Assembly: GCA_014773175.1 (NCBI GenBank)
Contig: VXCM01000052.1
Location: 310,001 to 374,000 of the forward strand
DNA length: 64,000 bases
Source of the DNA: Lucifuga dentata
Lineage: Eukaryota; Chordata; Actinopteri; Ophidiiformes; Bythitidae
Direction of reading: 5' to 3'
The position numbers were made by a program, and so were the translations under genes. Of the stretch, positions 1-11,431 are shown piece after piece. The notes under the pieces were generated by a model. It had not been told where the DNA came from, made no database searches, and saw nothing but the letters and a program-made list of their open reading frames with translations. How positions within the stretch are numbered: position 1 is the stretch's first letter; every line of letters starts with the position of its first letter.

Positions 1-307
1 CCTTCTGAGGACATTTGACCCGTGAGATATGGCACTTTTTCAAAGTCAGATTGGGGTATTTTAAGTGTGAGTAGCATTACAGATCTAAATCCCTATGCAG
101 GGAAGTGATCTTTGGCTTGTCATGCTGAGTGTTTGACTGGCAGCCCAAGTTGGCTGTTTTGTATGCAAAGCTCATTTGCTGTTTGTTGTAAGTAGATCTT
201 TGTTTCTAACTATACTCCTCTTCCAAATTTGCCATGGCCTGAAGATTACAGTGGGGAGCAACTGTGGATCTCAACTATGTATGAAAAGTGGCTTAAAAGT
301 GAGAGGA

Positions 308-434
308 ACAACCACTGCAGCTTCAGTATCGACCAAACTTTTTTTTTTTTAATCCAGGAAGAGCTCGTGGNACAACCACTGCAGCTTCAGTATCGACCAA
401 ACTTTTTTTTTTTTAATCCAGGAAGAGCTCGTGG
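308..434. repeat. 63 nt direct duplication flanking a single N (assembly artefact)
   Basis: Positions 308-370 and 372-434 are identical over 63 nt, including a run of 12 T, and are separated only by one N at 371. A true tandem duplication would not need a gap character between perfect copies. The likely reading is a contig join at which overlapping ends were not merged, so the real genome probably has one copy. Confidence 0.85.
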
Positions 435-1330
435 AGGCTTGTTTGGAGATGACTGATGCTAATTATCTTCTGAATAACTGATCCTTCCAAAAGTACAACG
501 GAGCACCACGTTTTAACAACCTGCTAATGTTCCAGTGGCACCAAGATGCTTTTTTTGCTGCCCAAAAACAGACTTTCTTTAAAGTCCTCAACTATGTTCT
601 GTACCTCTAAACAATCCATGCAGGTGTTCTGTAATGGAGACAAGTTATAGCATTCGCCTTCCAGCTCACAAGAGAATTGCGCAGTTGCTTTATAGTGTTA
701 CAAGCCTCCACTCTGTGGGCAGGCACTGTGCTTGTGAAGTTTGCCCCCAGCTATTGATACAAAGAACTGACAACTGGACCTAGAATGCTGCCATAATTGC
801 CACAGAGTTTAGAAAATGGAGTCTCTCACAGGGTGTGAGTGAGTGATAAGAAAACTGCTCAGTGGCTTTGTTTCCAGCTGGAGTCATCTGGTGCTCATGG
901 CAGCGCAAGTCCCTCAAGCCCCTCTTAATCTGTATTAGGAGAAGCTGCAGTCCCACAGATTTTTCCCTTTTCTGTGGTTCATTCTTTGGTTTGCAAGGGT
1001 TTGCAGGGTACCAAAGGCAGCACGTTTACTTGCCATCAAAACTTTTCTTCTACTCCAATTAAAGCAAAAAAATTGATTTCTTTTCAAATGTCATATAAAC
1101 ACCATAATTAGATTGAAACTGACATTAATACATATACTCCGAGTAACAGACCTAGTTTATACAATTATAAAATGATTTATTCAAGCATATAATAGATCCA
1201 TTAGCTAGTAATCAGTTTCAGTGATCTCTGCATGCACCTGCCCTGCTTTCCCTACTAACCAATTAAGCAATGAACCATGTACTGTATATTCAGCAGTAAA
1301 TGACAGAATCCTATTTTTCCACATATGTCT

Positions 1331-1354
1331 ATATATATATATATATATATATAT
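1331..1354. repeat. (AT)12 microsatellite
   Basis: Uninterrupted AT dinucleotides inside the pnpla8 intron. Confidence 0.9.
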
Positions 1355-2164
1355 GGAATAACACAATTATATATCTTACTCCACATTTTTATCTTAATAC
1401 CTTAAGAAAAATCAGACTATGCATGTAAACATTCTGACATGCTGGAGTGAGCTGGAAGGATTGGATGTTCTCACTCCTCTTCCCTCTAAAGCTCAATGTG
1501 TGTGAATTCTTAACATATGCAGTTAGAAACACATACACACTGAGATATGGATGAAAACGTAGACAGGCATGAGCTTTTGAGCCAACGTGCGCACACTGTC
1601 ACACAAACTAGCACTCTTTCCTCGAGTGTGTCCCTAGACACTTGGGGCCCTGCAGCTTCCACCCCTCAGCCTGGCCTCTTTAATGAGACCTAGGCCCTGT
1701 GTGTTTGATCCTGCTGCCAGCCCACCGCCCCACATCCCCTCAGCCTCATGCCTATTCAACACTCCCCACAGCCTCTCCAGTTTCTCCCCCTTTGCCTTGA
1801 GTAGAGTATGGATGCAAAGGAAAACCACTCCTGGGTAGTTGTGCGATATCAAAGCCAGTCTGACTGAAACTGCGAGGCCGCGGGGGTGGGGGGTGAGGAA
1901 AAAAGCAAAACAACAATCTAGCTCTGTTCTTTGTACCCTTACAAGCAGCTCTGAAACTCCATATTAATTTGTTCTTTTTGTTTCATCAGATGTTCTTTAG
2001 TAATTTAATCTATTGATGGTTAACATCCATGAAATGCAATGATGTTTCAAATACCAATTAATTGGTTTTGCTGACTTTGGTCTTGGCTTAAAACACCATA
2101 TAAATAGCAAAAACCTTTAAATGAATTTTTCTTTTACATGAGACTCCTTCTGTTTTGTTCACAG

Positions 2165-2360
2165 GATGGGGGTCTGCTGATGAACAACCCCACAGCACTG
2201 GCTATCCATGAGTGCAAATGTTTGTGGCCCACTACACCATTGGAGTGTGTGGTCTCTCTTGGTACAGGCCGCTTCGAAACCCTCGGAAAACACAGCACCA
2301 CCTATACGAGCCTAAAGACCAAGCTCACCAACGTCATCAGCAGTGCCACAGACACTGAGG
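2165..2360 (+). CDS. pnpla8: pnpla8 penultimate coding exon (patatin DGG region)
   Basis: This is a 196 nt internal exon of the calcium-independent phospholipase A2 gamma, which hydrolyses fatty acids from membrane phospholipids in mitochondria, peroxisomes and ER. It starts in phase 0 exactly at [12 protein letters not shown], the patatin-family DGG motif whose Asp is the second residue of the Ser-Asp catalytic dyad. It continues through [19 protein letters not shown] and TYTSLKTKL to SATDTE. All of these align closely with human PNPLA8 as I remember it. It is bounded by cacag at 2160-2164 and the strong donor GTGAGT at 2361, and ends after one base of a Glu codon. The serine of the dyad is encoded upstream of the window. 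The match is strong enough that another PNPLA paralogue is unlikely. Confidence 0.95.
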
Positions 2361-4934
2361 GTGAGTGACACCTTTTGCAATCATTTAAAGACACATTTAC
2401 GTAATTTAGCGTCGAGGTCTGCACAGATTTGTCAGACCATCCATATGCACAATACCATGGAGAATTGTATCGTGGTTTGTTCTATGTCGTTAGCATTCTG
2501 CTTATCTATAATGCACATTAAGATACCTAATGGGAATTGATTAAATCCTGAAGCACCAATCAGTAATTTTATGCACCCTTTGTGGATATGTGGAGTACTT
2601 CTAAAAAGAGTTCTAATGACAACAATTTCACATACAGTAGCTGCAGGACAGATCCATTAAACTATGGACATTAACGCTGCAATCCATTGTACTCGGAACT
2701 CGGAAAGTTCCTGGGCGATTCTCCCGACTTCCTATCTGAAAGCATTCTAGTGCTTCTGCTCAGGAAACCATGGATGCCCACAGCAAGTTCATATTTGCAT
2801 GGCAAGTCTGTGAATGTTATAAACATCTACAGGGGATCTACATGAATTATTTCTGCGTGATTAGGGAGGAGAAACAATGGTAGGAAGGTCCACTGTCTTT
2901 TTCATCTTTCCTCATAAAAATAAAGTTCAACAGCTGTGCAATATATCAAAAACTTGAAAACTACAAAATGATGCAAAGGAAAATCTGTTATATTTATTAT
3001 GTGTATTGTTGTGATGTTAGGTTTGTTAAGTCGGATATGATGAATATTGGTATTAATCCAAGTTGAAATACCTTTCCATTATACTTTTCTTTGTAAAAGG
3101 CTGAGTTTTTCCGAGTTCTGAGCGCAATTGATTGTAGTATAATTTACAGAATAGCACACAGATACTGTATATATAAACACAGAGATTGACTTGTCTTGAT
3201 TAAAACTTTATTCATTTGCATGAGAATGAGAAAAACAACCATAACCATCTAAAGAAAATTCCTTTAAGGCTTTCATTTATCGCCATTTCTCAAATATAGA
3301 CTCATAAAGGTTGTGTTTCTTTTAATCTTAACAGCTTTTTGATCCTGATCTAGTCATCATACAGTATGGAGGGGATTGAGATACTGTATATTAATTAGCA
3401 TACAGTCTGGTGTGACCCACTTTTGTGGCATTGTTTGCAATAAAAATTGTAGCACACTACAATAAGAATATAAGTTACTCTGCAGCCTTGTGTGTTTATG
3501 AATGAAATGATTCTTTTGAAGAGCTGAAAATACTGCTGCACATGTCAGCCTTGTTCTGAATATGTCTAATTGTGGCCTCTTACCACCTCTGGACATAGAC
3601 ACCTCTGCTTTTCCTAAATTTGGTTCCATCCCCTCCCTTTAGCTGCTGTGTTGCAGTGTTTGACCTAAATATTGCTCTGCACTCGCTCCCCCTGTATTTG
3701 GGATTAAGCTCTGCCCAGCTCTCCAAATGGCTTTTATTTAGAAACAACACATTAGCTCTAATTTTTTATCCTGTATTTTCTCTTCTGCCTCCCTCCTGCC
3801 CCAGTGTTAACAAGTTCATTCTTTCTCTGGGGTGTATCAATAGAGCTCGGATTCTTGTTGTGGACAAATAATGCCGGTTCAGTGAACAGCAATAAGTCCT
3901 ACAGTACTTTTGTACCTTCAGCTGAAACAGAAAACGATTATTGTCCGATTATTGTCCAAGTTATCCAGCTGGTATCTGATAGGAGTACCATAAACTGTTT
4001 AGCAAATATGGAAAACAGAATATATTATATTCAGATAGAAGAAGATATCTGAGCTGAAATTAACCACACGCTTTATAGCAGTGGGCAGTGGTTCTCAAAC
4101 TCTAGCATGCTCCCCCTGATGGTTATGCCAAATGACTTCAGATCTTTTTTGCAGAGAATCAAAACAATTGAAATATATCAAAATTGTGTTATTCAGGCAA
4201 AGTATTCACAAATAAAAAGGTTTTCATTAGGAAAAAGTCAATTAACAGTGAATTGATTTTTGGTTGTTGTTGTTTTTATCTAAAATAGTATCCCATTGTG
4301 CACATCATGTACATTGTCACAGTGGGCGTGGGTAAGTTTTCATGCTCATGCTGTAAACCTCTCAGTTGCAATCTAGCACACATGCACATGAGGTTTTCCT
4401 GTAATTTTTCCTAGAGTTCTTGGCTTATTAGTGAGGTAGATGTATTTTGCTCAGAGGTGGTACTTGATTGAAGCTGAATTCATACCTGGACATCCGAGCT
4501 AATGGAATCCTTTGGGAAAACTGTCACAAGTAACTTGTGGCCTGTTGGATCTTTCAAGTGTAACTACTCTGTTATTGCACCCTGTGCCTGTTTGTTTGGA
4601 TTTGTGCTATTAATATTAAATCTCTGAAATGTATGATTTGAAAACAACCATGACAGACACACCATACATTTGCACTTGGGATAACCTTTATACAGGCGCT
4701 CACACTCGCAGCCCTTTCTCTGCACTTTCTCTGTAACCACACATGTAGTGCTGTCACAGTGCTGACAGACAGTTTTGACTGTTTGCTTTATTGGCTATTA
4801 GCCTAATGCTTGAATGTTTGCACATATTGGGACTATTTGGAAACTATTTATGTGTTTGTTTCTGTCTGTAAAATGCCATATTTCTTGTGCACCTTTCCTC
4901 TCACCTCCATCTTTCTCTCCCTACCCCCCTCCAG
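2361..4934 (+). other. pnpla8: last intron of pnpla8
   Basis: A 2.6 kb intron between two confidently joined exons, with donor GTGAGT and a pyrimidine-rich acceptor ending ccag. I see no coding exon in it. A short hAT-like terminal motif (CAGTGGTTCTCAAAC) sits at about 4087-4101 without a recognisable partner end. Confidence 0.85.
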
Positions 4935-5212
4935 AGGTACACACCATGCTCGACGCTTTCCTTCCACCCAACACTTACTTCCGCTTCAACCCCTGCATGA
5001 ATGAAGAGATTACTTTGGACGAGAACCGGCATGAGAAACTCAGCTTACTGCAGGCTGAAGGTGTCCGATACCTGGAGAGGAACGAGGAGAAGCTGAAGAA
5101 AGCTGCTCACATCCTTACCCGAGAGAAAAGCTCTGTGCAGAGGGTGGCAGAATGGGTCAGACTCAGGGCTGACATGTATAGTGGTGCACGCTTTTTCTCC
5201 ACCAAACTCTAG
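4935..5212 (+). CDS. pnpla8: pnpla8 terminal coding exon and stop
   Basis: This is the last 278 nt of coding sequence. Its first two bases (AG) complete the Glu codon begun at 2360, giving DTE-E-VHTMLDAFLPP. It continues with TYFRFNPCMNEEITLDENRH, LERNEEKLKKAAHIL and VRLRADMYSGARFFSTKL, then TAG at 5210-5212. Length and register match the vertebrate PNPLA8 C-terminus. The last three residues are TKL, whereas the mammalian protein, as I remember it, ends SKL, a type 1 peroxisomal targeting signal. Here a Thr stands between the Ser and the KL, so the signal is non-canonical. No frameshift or premature stop was found. Confidence 0.95.
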
Positions 5213-6700
5213 ATTCAACAGAAGCCAACTTTGCCTCACTTGGGAAATCTTTCCTCACCCTGAACAAGAATATTATTGTGCTGTGGTTAACAAAATGTAG
5301 CTGAATGATGTTTTGACAGATATGCTGTACTCTTGGTAAACATACAGTATATATAGGTAATGTATCCAACGTGCCAAAACACTACTAAACATTTCAACCT
5401 TTTATTGTGATTTTATTGCTGTTGTACACAGCCTTTAACATTTCAAATTCATCTGGGTGTCAGTGTGACTGGCAGCACTCGACGTACAAGACTCTGTTGC
5501 ATTCAAAGAAACAGCAGGTGTTGTGTGGATTTGGAAACTCCCTAAATGGTGATGCAGTATCAGCATCCTTAAGTGCTTTTTGCACATAAAAAGCAGAATA
5601 CTCTAATGCTGGACAGCAGTCCTGCTGAGAGAACATAGCCACAAGCTGTTTATCTTGAGACTGTTGCTGCCAAGGGAGCACTTTTAACCTTTTGTTTTCC
5701 TTTTAAAGATGTTATGGCAGCCTGTTTATCTTCACAAAAGTCTTTGAACCTTCACAGAAAAATGTGTAAATAAGATAGGAATATTCAGTGTTTCTTATAC
5801 TTGACAATGAAACTAAGCTGCCAACAAATCATTTTTAACTGGATCACTTCGTTTAACTGACAATTCTCAGTTGTAAAAACTAAAAATTGCACACTTAATA
5901 ATGCAGCTAATGGTCAGCTGTGTATTACACCAATTAGTGATAGTTCACGTCAAGCATCACAGTATTGTTCAGTATTTGTTGTTTAGAAAATCAAAGAAAA
6001 AAAGAGAACAAAGCAAATCCCAAGTCAAGATGTAGTAAAAGCTATAAAATGTTTTAAGTCGCAAAGATTTCCTCCAGACTTTCATGCTGACAGACTGTAT
6101 GTATATTGAATCATGTGTAAAAATGATTCAAATATGAATAATATATATCTATCCAAATGGGAACCTCACTGTAACAAGGATGAAACTGAAATAATTTTCT
6201 GTTGCTCCAGAGTCTTCTCTAAATATGTGCATGATTGTTGGTTTTATCAATTCACCACAGTCCACACACAATTTGTGCTCAGTCGTCAATGTGTCGTCTT
6301 TTCCTTTGATGCCTCCTCATCCAATCTACTTTGAAGTGGTTTTATTCCAGCCACCACTCTGCTTTTCCATAATGCTTGATTAAAGCATGCATGGATGATT
6401 TTGCTGAAGGACTGACTTAGAACAGATTGCTGCTTATTGAGTTGCTAGAGTTTAAAATTCTCTTCTTTTGCTATGTTTATTGCTAAAGAAATGCACTACA
6501 GGCATTGTTTCGACTATCTAATCTGTCCAGGTACTGTATAACTGATACATCACTGATACTGGTACGTCACTCCAAAAGGACCCATAGTAAAATGGACACA
6601 GATATTTCTCAGAGTAATGTAATTCAGTTGTTCGTTTTGTCCTTAACAAGTGTTTGAAAGCATAATTAAAATCTATCACTGAACCTCACAGTATCTCTGC
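5213..6700 (+). other. pnpla8: pnpla8 3' UTR (end uncertain)
   Basis: AT-rich non-coding sequence directly after the stop codon. ATTAAA hexamers at 6379-6384 and 6665-6670 are candidate polyadenylation signals. The first canonical AATAAA I found is further on, at 7655-7660, so the transcript could also run to about 7.7 kb. I cannot fix the end without cDNA. Confidence 0.45.
6379..6384 (+). promoter_or_regulatory. pnpla8: candidate polyadenylation signal ATTAAA
   Basis: Common variant hexamer about 1.2 kb after the pnpla8 stop codon. Others are at 6665-6670 (ATTAAA) and 7655-7660 (AATAAA). Which one is used cannot be decided from sequence. Confidence 0.25.
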
Positions 6701-9278
6701 CTCTTAATTATGTAAAGATCGGATAATTGTTATCCTAGGAATGCTGCAGTTTTTCCCAGCTTGTGGGTCATCTCAGGAGGATGAGATGTGTGGATATTGA
6801 GTTGTTAACTTGTTCTCACAACTGCTTAATTATTCCAACAGAGATCTGTGCTGATAAGCACCCTCGCTGTCTCTGCTCAATTTCCATTGTGTTTTGTTTG
6901 ATTTGGGACAAATTACCACTGCAAACACACATCAAAACCTGCCAGAGTCTATATGTGTGAATTTTTTTTCTTTCTAACTCAAAAATGTGATGCTTTTCTA
7001 CTTTTTAGAGATGGTAATTTGAAAGTCCTTTCTTGATCTGGCTGCCATGTGAGGAAACAAAGAGAGCAATGTAAGATGAGGAAGGTGCAAGTCTTTGCTA
7101 AGACACTGGGGTTAAAGCCCTGGCCCCTGATGGGTTGCATTTCCCACCATGCAGACACAGCTCTTCACCAACTGCTTACACACATGAAAACAGATGGCTA
7201 TAGAAGACAGGATAAAACAAAGAACATAAATTTACAAATTATGCATGATGAATTTGGCCATTGTCACATATACCCTTAGTCATTACCTGAATATTAAATA
7301 ATTCCTTTATTTATTTATTTATTTTTTACTAATACATGTTAACATGGTAAGACAATCTGTAAATGCAGTTCCCATTCAATATAGAGAAGTCTTAATGTGA
7401 TTACACAGTAGACTGAGAAAGAAAATGCATTTGCTCCTGATGTAAATAGAACTGACTCATGAACTTCTCCCTGGCAGTAATCACATCAGTAATTTCATTT
7501 CTTTTGCACCTTTTGTCAGCTCTATAGTTTGCATATAAATGCCTGTCTAGTCCATTTTGAGACTGCTCTGCCACTTGTATTATTATTATGTAAGAATGTT
7601 TTATCCTTAGGACTGGTGTGCAACTGCAATTGCATCTCACGTTTAGCTGTAACAAATAAATCTAGCTTATGAGCTCTTAACTAGTTTTGCAGTGAGCAGC
7701 TGATAGTGAGATATCAAAATATAATACCACTCTCATTTTAGAAGAGTGACACTTTATGAAGTAATTAATTGCCTGCCTCAAAATTAAAACAAACGCATAG
7801 TTTTTATAGGATTAATATATAATTTATCTGATAAACTTTTAGAGAGGCAGCAATGTAAATCTACTGAATGCTGAATTACAGTATGTTTGCTGAAAACTGA
7901 TATGTTATATGTTAGTGTGAAATTCTGGAAAAGAACTTTGTGAATGTCAAATCTCTTTCTCTTTTCTGCAACACAAGTTGCAGGCAAAACGTCATGAAAC
8001 GATAATGCAATCATATCATGGCTATGATGTTGTGTCACACTGCTATGTGTGTGGCTTTGGACGTAGCTTAACTTATTGGTCTGGATTTAATCTGATAAAT
8101 TAATCATCACCTTTGGTAGGAGCCAGATCATTCCATGATTGGTTTGCTGGTGCGGCACCTGTCAGCAGTTTGTTTTGATAAGATGGAGAAATAACACTGA
8201 AAAAGACGGTTTAATAATTCTGTTTCTCCTATGTGGGGTTTTCTTTCTGATAGAGCAAAGGTTCTCAAGAAGCCACTTGAACGTTTTACTGCAGTGATCA
8301 GCACAGTAACTGGAGATACCAGTGAGTCAAAGACAGTATCTTCTCTGGTGGGTTCTTAATTTCAATGCAAAACCCTGACAAGTTTCACTTTGCAACTTGC
8401 AAATGCTACACTTTCTCTCACTGATGCTCTATCCTTGAACTAAAGAAAATCCCAGAGAGAATTCACAGATAATATGCATGTAGGAAATTAAGAAAATATT
8501 TTAATGAGATTCCAGTGGTATGCAGACATATCTTGAGGCGGTCTGAAATGACTGACGAGGGCAATTAGAATGTTTCCCAGTGTGGCTCTATAGGCAGACA
8601 GGGACAAAAACCCCAATGGTCCCTTCTAGTTGATAATGAGGGAGGCTGGAAGCATGATGCTCACAACGGTGTGGGATTACGTCCTGGAAATGACCTTGGT
8701 TACATGTCACCCTCTTTCTTTCTCTCATCTTTTCAGTCACTAATCACTACATGTAAAGCAGAATTGTCTTATTATATAAATAAAGAAGCATATCTAGCGC
8801 TGGAGAGCTGAAGAAAGTAGATCACTGTTTTCTTTAAATGATTCTGAAATTTGAGGCTTCTTATGGCCTTTTACGGTGAATCATATTTATGATGATTAGA
8901 AAATCATTTTCATTTTACTTCAGAGTGTGCACACATTCAAATGTATCTCAACCAAACCAGTACCAAACCAGTACTGAGAGAAGTCCTGTCTCCTTCCCAA
9001 AACAGGTTTACCCTAGTATGCACTGCTTTCGGTGCTTGGCTCTATGGCTGCAGATGTTTTTTTTGTTTTGTTTTTTTTGCTGAGCCTGAGGTAATATATG
9101 TGTGGAACATTCATTGGGAGAAGAAACAATACCTGGCTGGCTGCAGATTAAACTAAAAAGAAATGTTGCTTTACCAGTCACATAACCTGATCCAGAATCT
9201 TGGTTGATCCCGTGGTTACTCTGTGATTATTAGTGCAATCCTGCTGTCAGGGCGAGATGGGAGAGCTTATCAGGCAAT
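6701..9278. other. intergenic region pnpla8-nrcam, first part
   Basis: AT-rich sequence with no open frame resembling a known protein on either strand and no RNA gene that I can recognise. It may include the distal pnpla8 3' UTR up to about 7.7 kb. Nothing else stands out. Confidence 0.6.
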
Positions 9279-9332
9279 CAGAGTTGTATCTACTGTCTGT
9301 GGGGGCCCTAGGCAAAAAAAAAAAAAAAAAAN

Positions 9333-9570
9333 TTTTTTTTTTTTTTTTTTTTAACCTTTTGTTTTATTCAGGGGTAGGTCGCTGAGCATAAATGCTCTTG
9401 TACAGGAACGCCCTGCTCACAGACTCAAATCATTCACACCTGGTGCCCAAGTACAACCACAGACTCCACATCTCATTCACTTCCCAGCCCAGATTTCTGC
9501 TGCCACGCTAAGGATTGAACCATGTGACCTGTGGGTCAGCAGCTTCTCTGACCTTTAGGCACCACTGCCC
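9333..9570 (-). mobile_element. tRNA-derived SINE (antisense)
   Basis: On the minus strand a tRNA-like head begins at 9570 (GGGCAGTGGTGCC), with an A-box-like segment at 9553-9564 and a polymerase III B-box, GGTTCAATCC, at 9512-9521. A body with GGGAAGTGAATGAGA follows, as in common teleost tRNA-SINEs, then a tail through CCTGAATAAA into a long poly(A), seen as poly(T) on the + strand. The poly(A) end meets the gap at 9332, so the true 3' end and target duplication cannot be read. I do not assign a named family. Confidence 0.75.
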
Positions 9571-9778
9571 ATTTAACGCAGTTCCATGTGTATATGCATG
9601 GAAAAATTGATGTTGACTCCTTTTAGATGGTACATATAAAAATTTAGCCTTATTTTACTGATTTAAATGTGTTATTTTGTTCTGCTAATATTTTTGATTA
9701 ATTGGAATTAATAGAGATAATAGAGCTGTGATATTTGTTTCTAGTTGCTTTTAATTAAATAAAATTAGAAGCTTCTTT

Positions 9779-9949
9779 ACCAAAGGAAATAACTATAGCT
9801 ACTGATAGAATTTACTATATAATATAGTAAATTATATTATATAATATATCATATAATAGTAATAATAACTAATAATAATAATAATTTAAAGTAATAATAA
9901 CTATATAATTTACTATATTCTATCAGTAGCTATATTTCTTTCCGTTGGT
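9779..9949. repeat. AT-rich inverted repeat (foldback)
   Basis: The left arm, ACCAAAGGAAATAACTATAG followed by CTACTGATAGAA, reappears as reverse complement at about 9910-9949, ending TTTCCGTTGGT. The arms are about 40 bp with a few mismatches, separated by TAA/TA-rich sequence. It looks like a small foldback element or a palindromic segment of the surrounding transposon. Confidence 0.7.
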
Positions 9950-10822
9950 ACATAAATTAATACAACGCCAGCTTACAAACACTTTTCTTATGTATCATGC
10001 TAAATAAAATACACAGCAACTAGAAAATTCAAATACCTATTAAAATGACTCCTCTTCAGCGACACGGTTAGCTTAGCTTAGCTTAGCTTAGACAGCTAGC
10101 CTGCTTACCTCACTAACAATGTGAGCTAAGTTAGCTAATGTCACACAGAAATGTTACTCCAAACCGTTTGACAAACAATTCATCTTAAATGCGTTTTCTA
10201 AATGCACTCAGATAAAACTGAGCTAGCTACCATAGAGCAGACTGAAACCACATTCTTAATGTTTTTCTTTTTGTCATAATTATCCCGACACTTACCATTG
10301 TCCTGCTTCTCTTTTCCTCTTCTTCTTTTGGGATCCTGAGAGATAACTTCTCTTCACTTTGTCAATTTGTCAAAACTTCGAATTGAAAACTGAAACAAAC
10401 AAGCTCTCCTGCAGACAGTGACTGTGGCGGATTCCACACAGTTACAAACTGTGTGGAAACCCCCCAACGGGGCCCCACCACATTAGCCAGCAGGACTGGG
10501 CCAGCAGTGCAAGGGACCCTTGCTGTGGGTTGCCATGGCGGGGCCCTGCTGAGGGGGTTCCGCAGAGCACACAATGTGTATTGTCCATCAGATGCTTCAA
10601 GGGGGTCCTTTCACTGTCATTGCTGGAGCGCTAATGTGATCAGCTGTCGCTTCGTCTGGGGCCCATCAAAGTTCGGGGCCCCAGGCAATTGCCTTCCTTG
10701 CCTGTCCTCTTACTTCGCCTCTGCAGGCAATGCAAATGGCAATAAGCCATCAAGGTCCCACACAGCTGGAATGAAGTTCACAAAATCTGCTCAGGGCCCC
10801 CAAAATGCTAGAGCCAGACCTG

Positions 10823-11089
10823 TCTAAAATACAAGAAGGTGTATTTCAGACTTGTATTTGATTTCATTTTTAACGTTTTTGTTTTGTTTCATTTTTAACG
10901 TTTTGTACATAAAAAATATTTTCTTATTTTCATAATGTCTAAATCTAGTAATCTTTTAAACATAAACAAATTAAAAATCCAATCCCTGCCATTAAAGAAA
11001 AGAAAATTGCTGTGCATTAAAAATGACTTTTGGCTTGTTTTAATCTGAAACTCATTCAGCTTTTGTTGCTGAGCCTGCAGGGGCATACA
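10823..11089. other. AT-rich interval upstream of the promoter
   Basis: Short AT-rich spacer between the transposon region and the CpG-rich block. It contains a near-tandem TTTCATTTTTAACGTTTT motif and no gene. Confidence 0.6.
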
Positions 11090-11300
11090 GGACTATTGCA
11101 GCTATTATATTTGGATAACATTTTGGACAACATTTTGCTAGAACGCTTCAGCGCCTTCAGGCCGCCATACATTGGCGGCGCTGCAGCGCGCGCAATGCGC
11201 GTGCGCATGGAGTGCTGCTGCGCGCCCCCGTCTGTGCATGTGTGTGTATGTGCGTCGGTGAACTGGTGGGAGAGGAGGAGAGAGGACCAGTGACTGAGGC
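11090..11300 (+). promoter_or_regulatory. nrcam: CpG-rich core promoter, probably of nrcam
   Basis: This is the only obvious CpG-dense block in the window. It holds a GCCGCCAT YY1-like core at 11161-11168, an inverted CCAAT box (ATTGG) at 11171-11175, and a match to both halves of the NRF-1 palindrome (TGCGCGTGCGCA) at 11196-11207. I see no TATA box. It lies upstream of a good splice donor at 11432 and on the same strand as the nrcam coding exons, so it fits a TATA-less CpG-island promoter for that gene. The start site itself cannot be read from sequence. Confidence 0.6.
11196..11207. promoter_or_regulatory. nrcam: NRF-1 binding site
   Basis: TGCGCGTGCGCA fits YGCGCRTGCGCR, the NRF-1 palindrome, at every position. 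It sits in the CpG-rich block directly upstream of the putative first exon. NRF-1 sites are common in CpG-island promoters of neuronal and mitochondrial genes. Confidence 0.6.
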
Positions 11301-11431
11301 TGAGGAGGCAAGTGCAGGAGGCTTGACGCTGAACGGGACACCGCGGAAATAAACGCAGCACACGCTACCGCTCTGTCGCCGAGGAAAATACAGACCAGCC
11401 TTTGTGTTGCGCATCCGAGGGAAGAGATCAG
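11215..11431 (+). other. nrcam: putative non-coding exon 1 of nrcam (5' UTR), start approximate
   Basis: A GC-rich segment without a long frame ends at GATCAG, followed by the consensus donor GTGAGC at 11432. This is what a first 5' UTR exon looks like. The next exon I can support on this strand begins at 49338 and carries the nrcam start codon, so this is inferred to be its first exon. Further non-coding exons could lie in the intron. The 5' boundary given is a guess within the CpG island. It could also belong to an unannotated transcript. Confidence 0.5.

Larger units (their letters stand above)
1..2164 (+). other. pnpla8: intron of pnpla8 (window starts inside it)
   Basis: This stretch precedes the first recognisable pnpla8 exon, and I found no exon in it. 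The upstream coding part, with the GXSXG nucleophile elbow and the residues before the DGG motif, is not here and must lie left of the window. It holds an assembly gap with a 63 nt duplication at 308-434, an (AT)12 tract at 1331-1354, and otherwise unremarkable AT-rich sequence. The intron ends with an AG acceptor at 2163-2164. Confidence 0.7.
9279..10822. mobile_element. composite hAT-like non-autonomous element region
   Basis: The right end, read on the minus strand, starts CAGGTCTGGCTCTAGC and runs into a GGGGGCCCT block, which is typical of fish hAT terminal repeats. The left end at 9279 starts CAGAGTTGTATCTACTG and reaches the same GGGGGCCCT block after one extra base, so the two ends form an imperfect terminal inverted repeat of about 31 bp. 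Inside are an antisense SINE, an assembly gap at 9332, an AT-rich foldback at 9779-9949, a short AGCTT tandem at about 10070-10090 and a second GGGGCCCCAGGCAATTG block near 10676. No 8 bp target duplication is visible and no transposase frame is present. The left boundary is uncertain, and the region could be two adjacent elements. Confidence 0.5.

Noticed and set aside
4087..4101. CAGTGGTTCTCAAAC as the end of a hAT element
   Set aside because: The motif resembles a known terminus, but I found no partner end or target duplication within reach, so it is at most a fragment.
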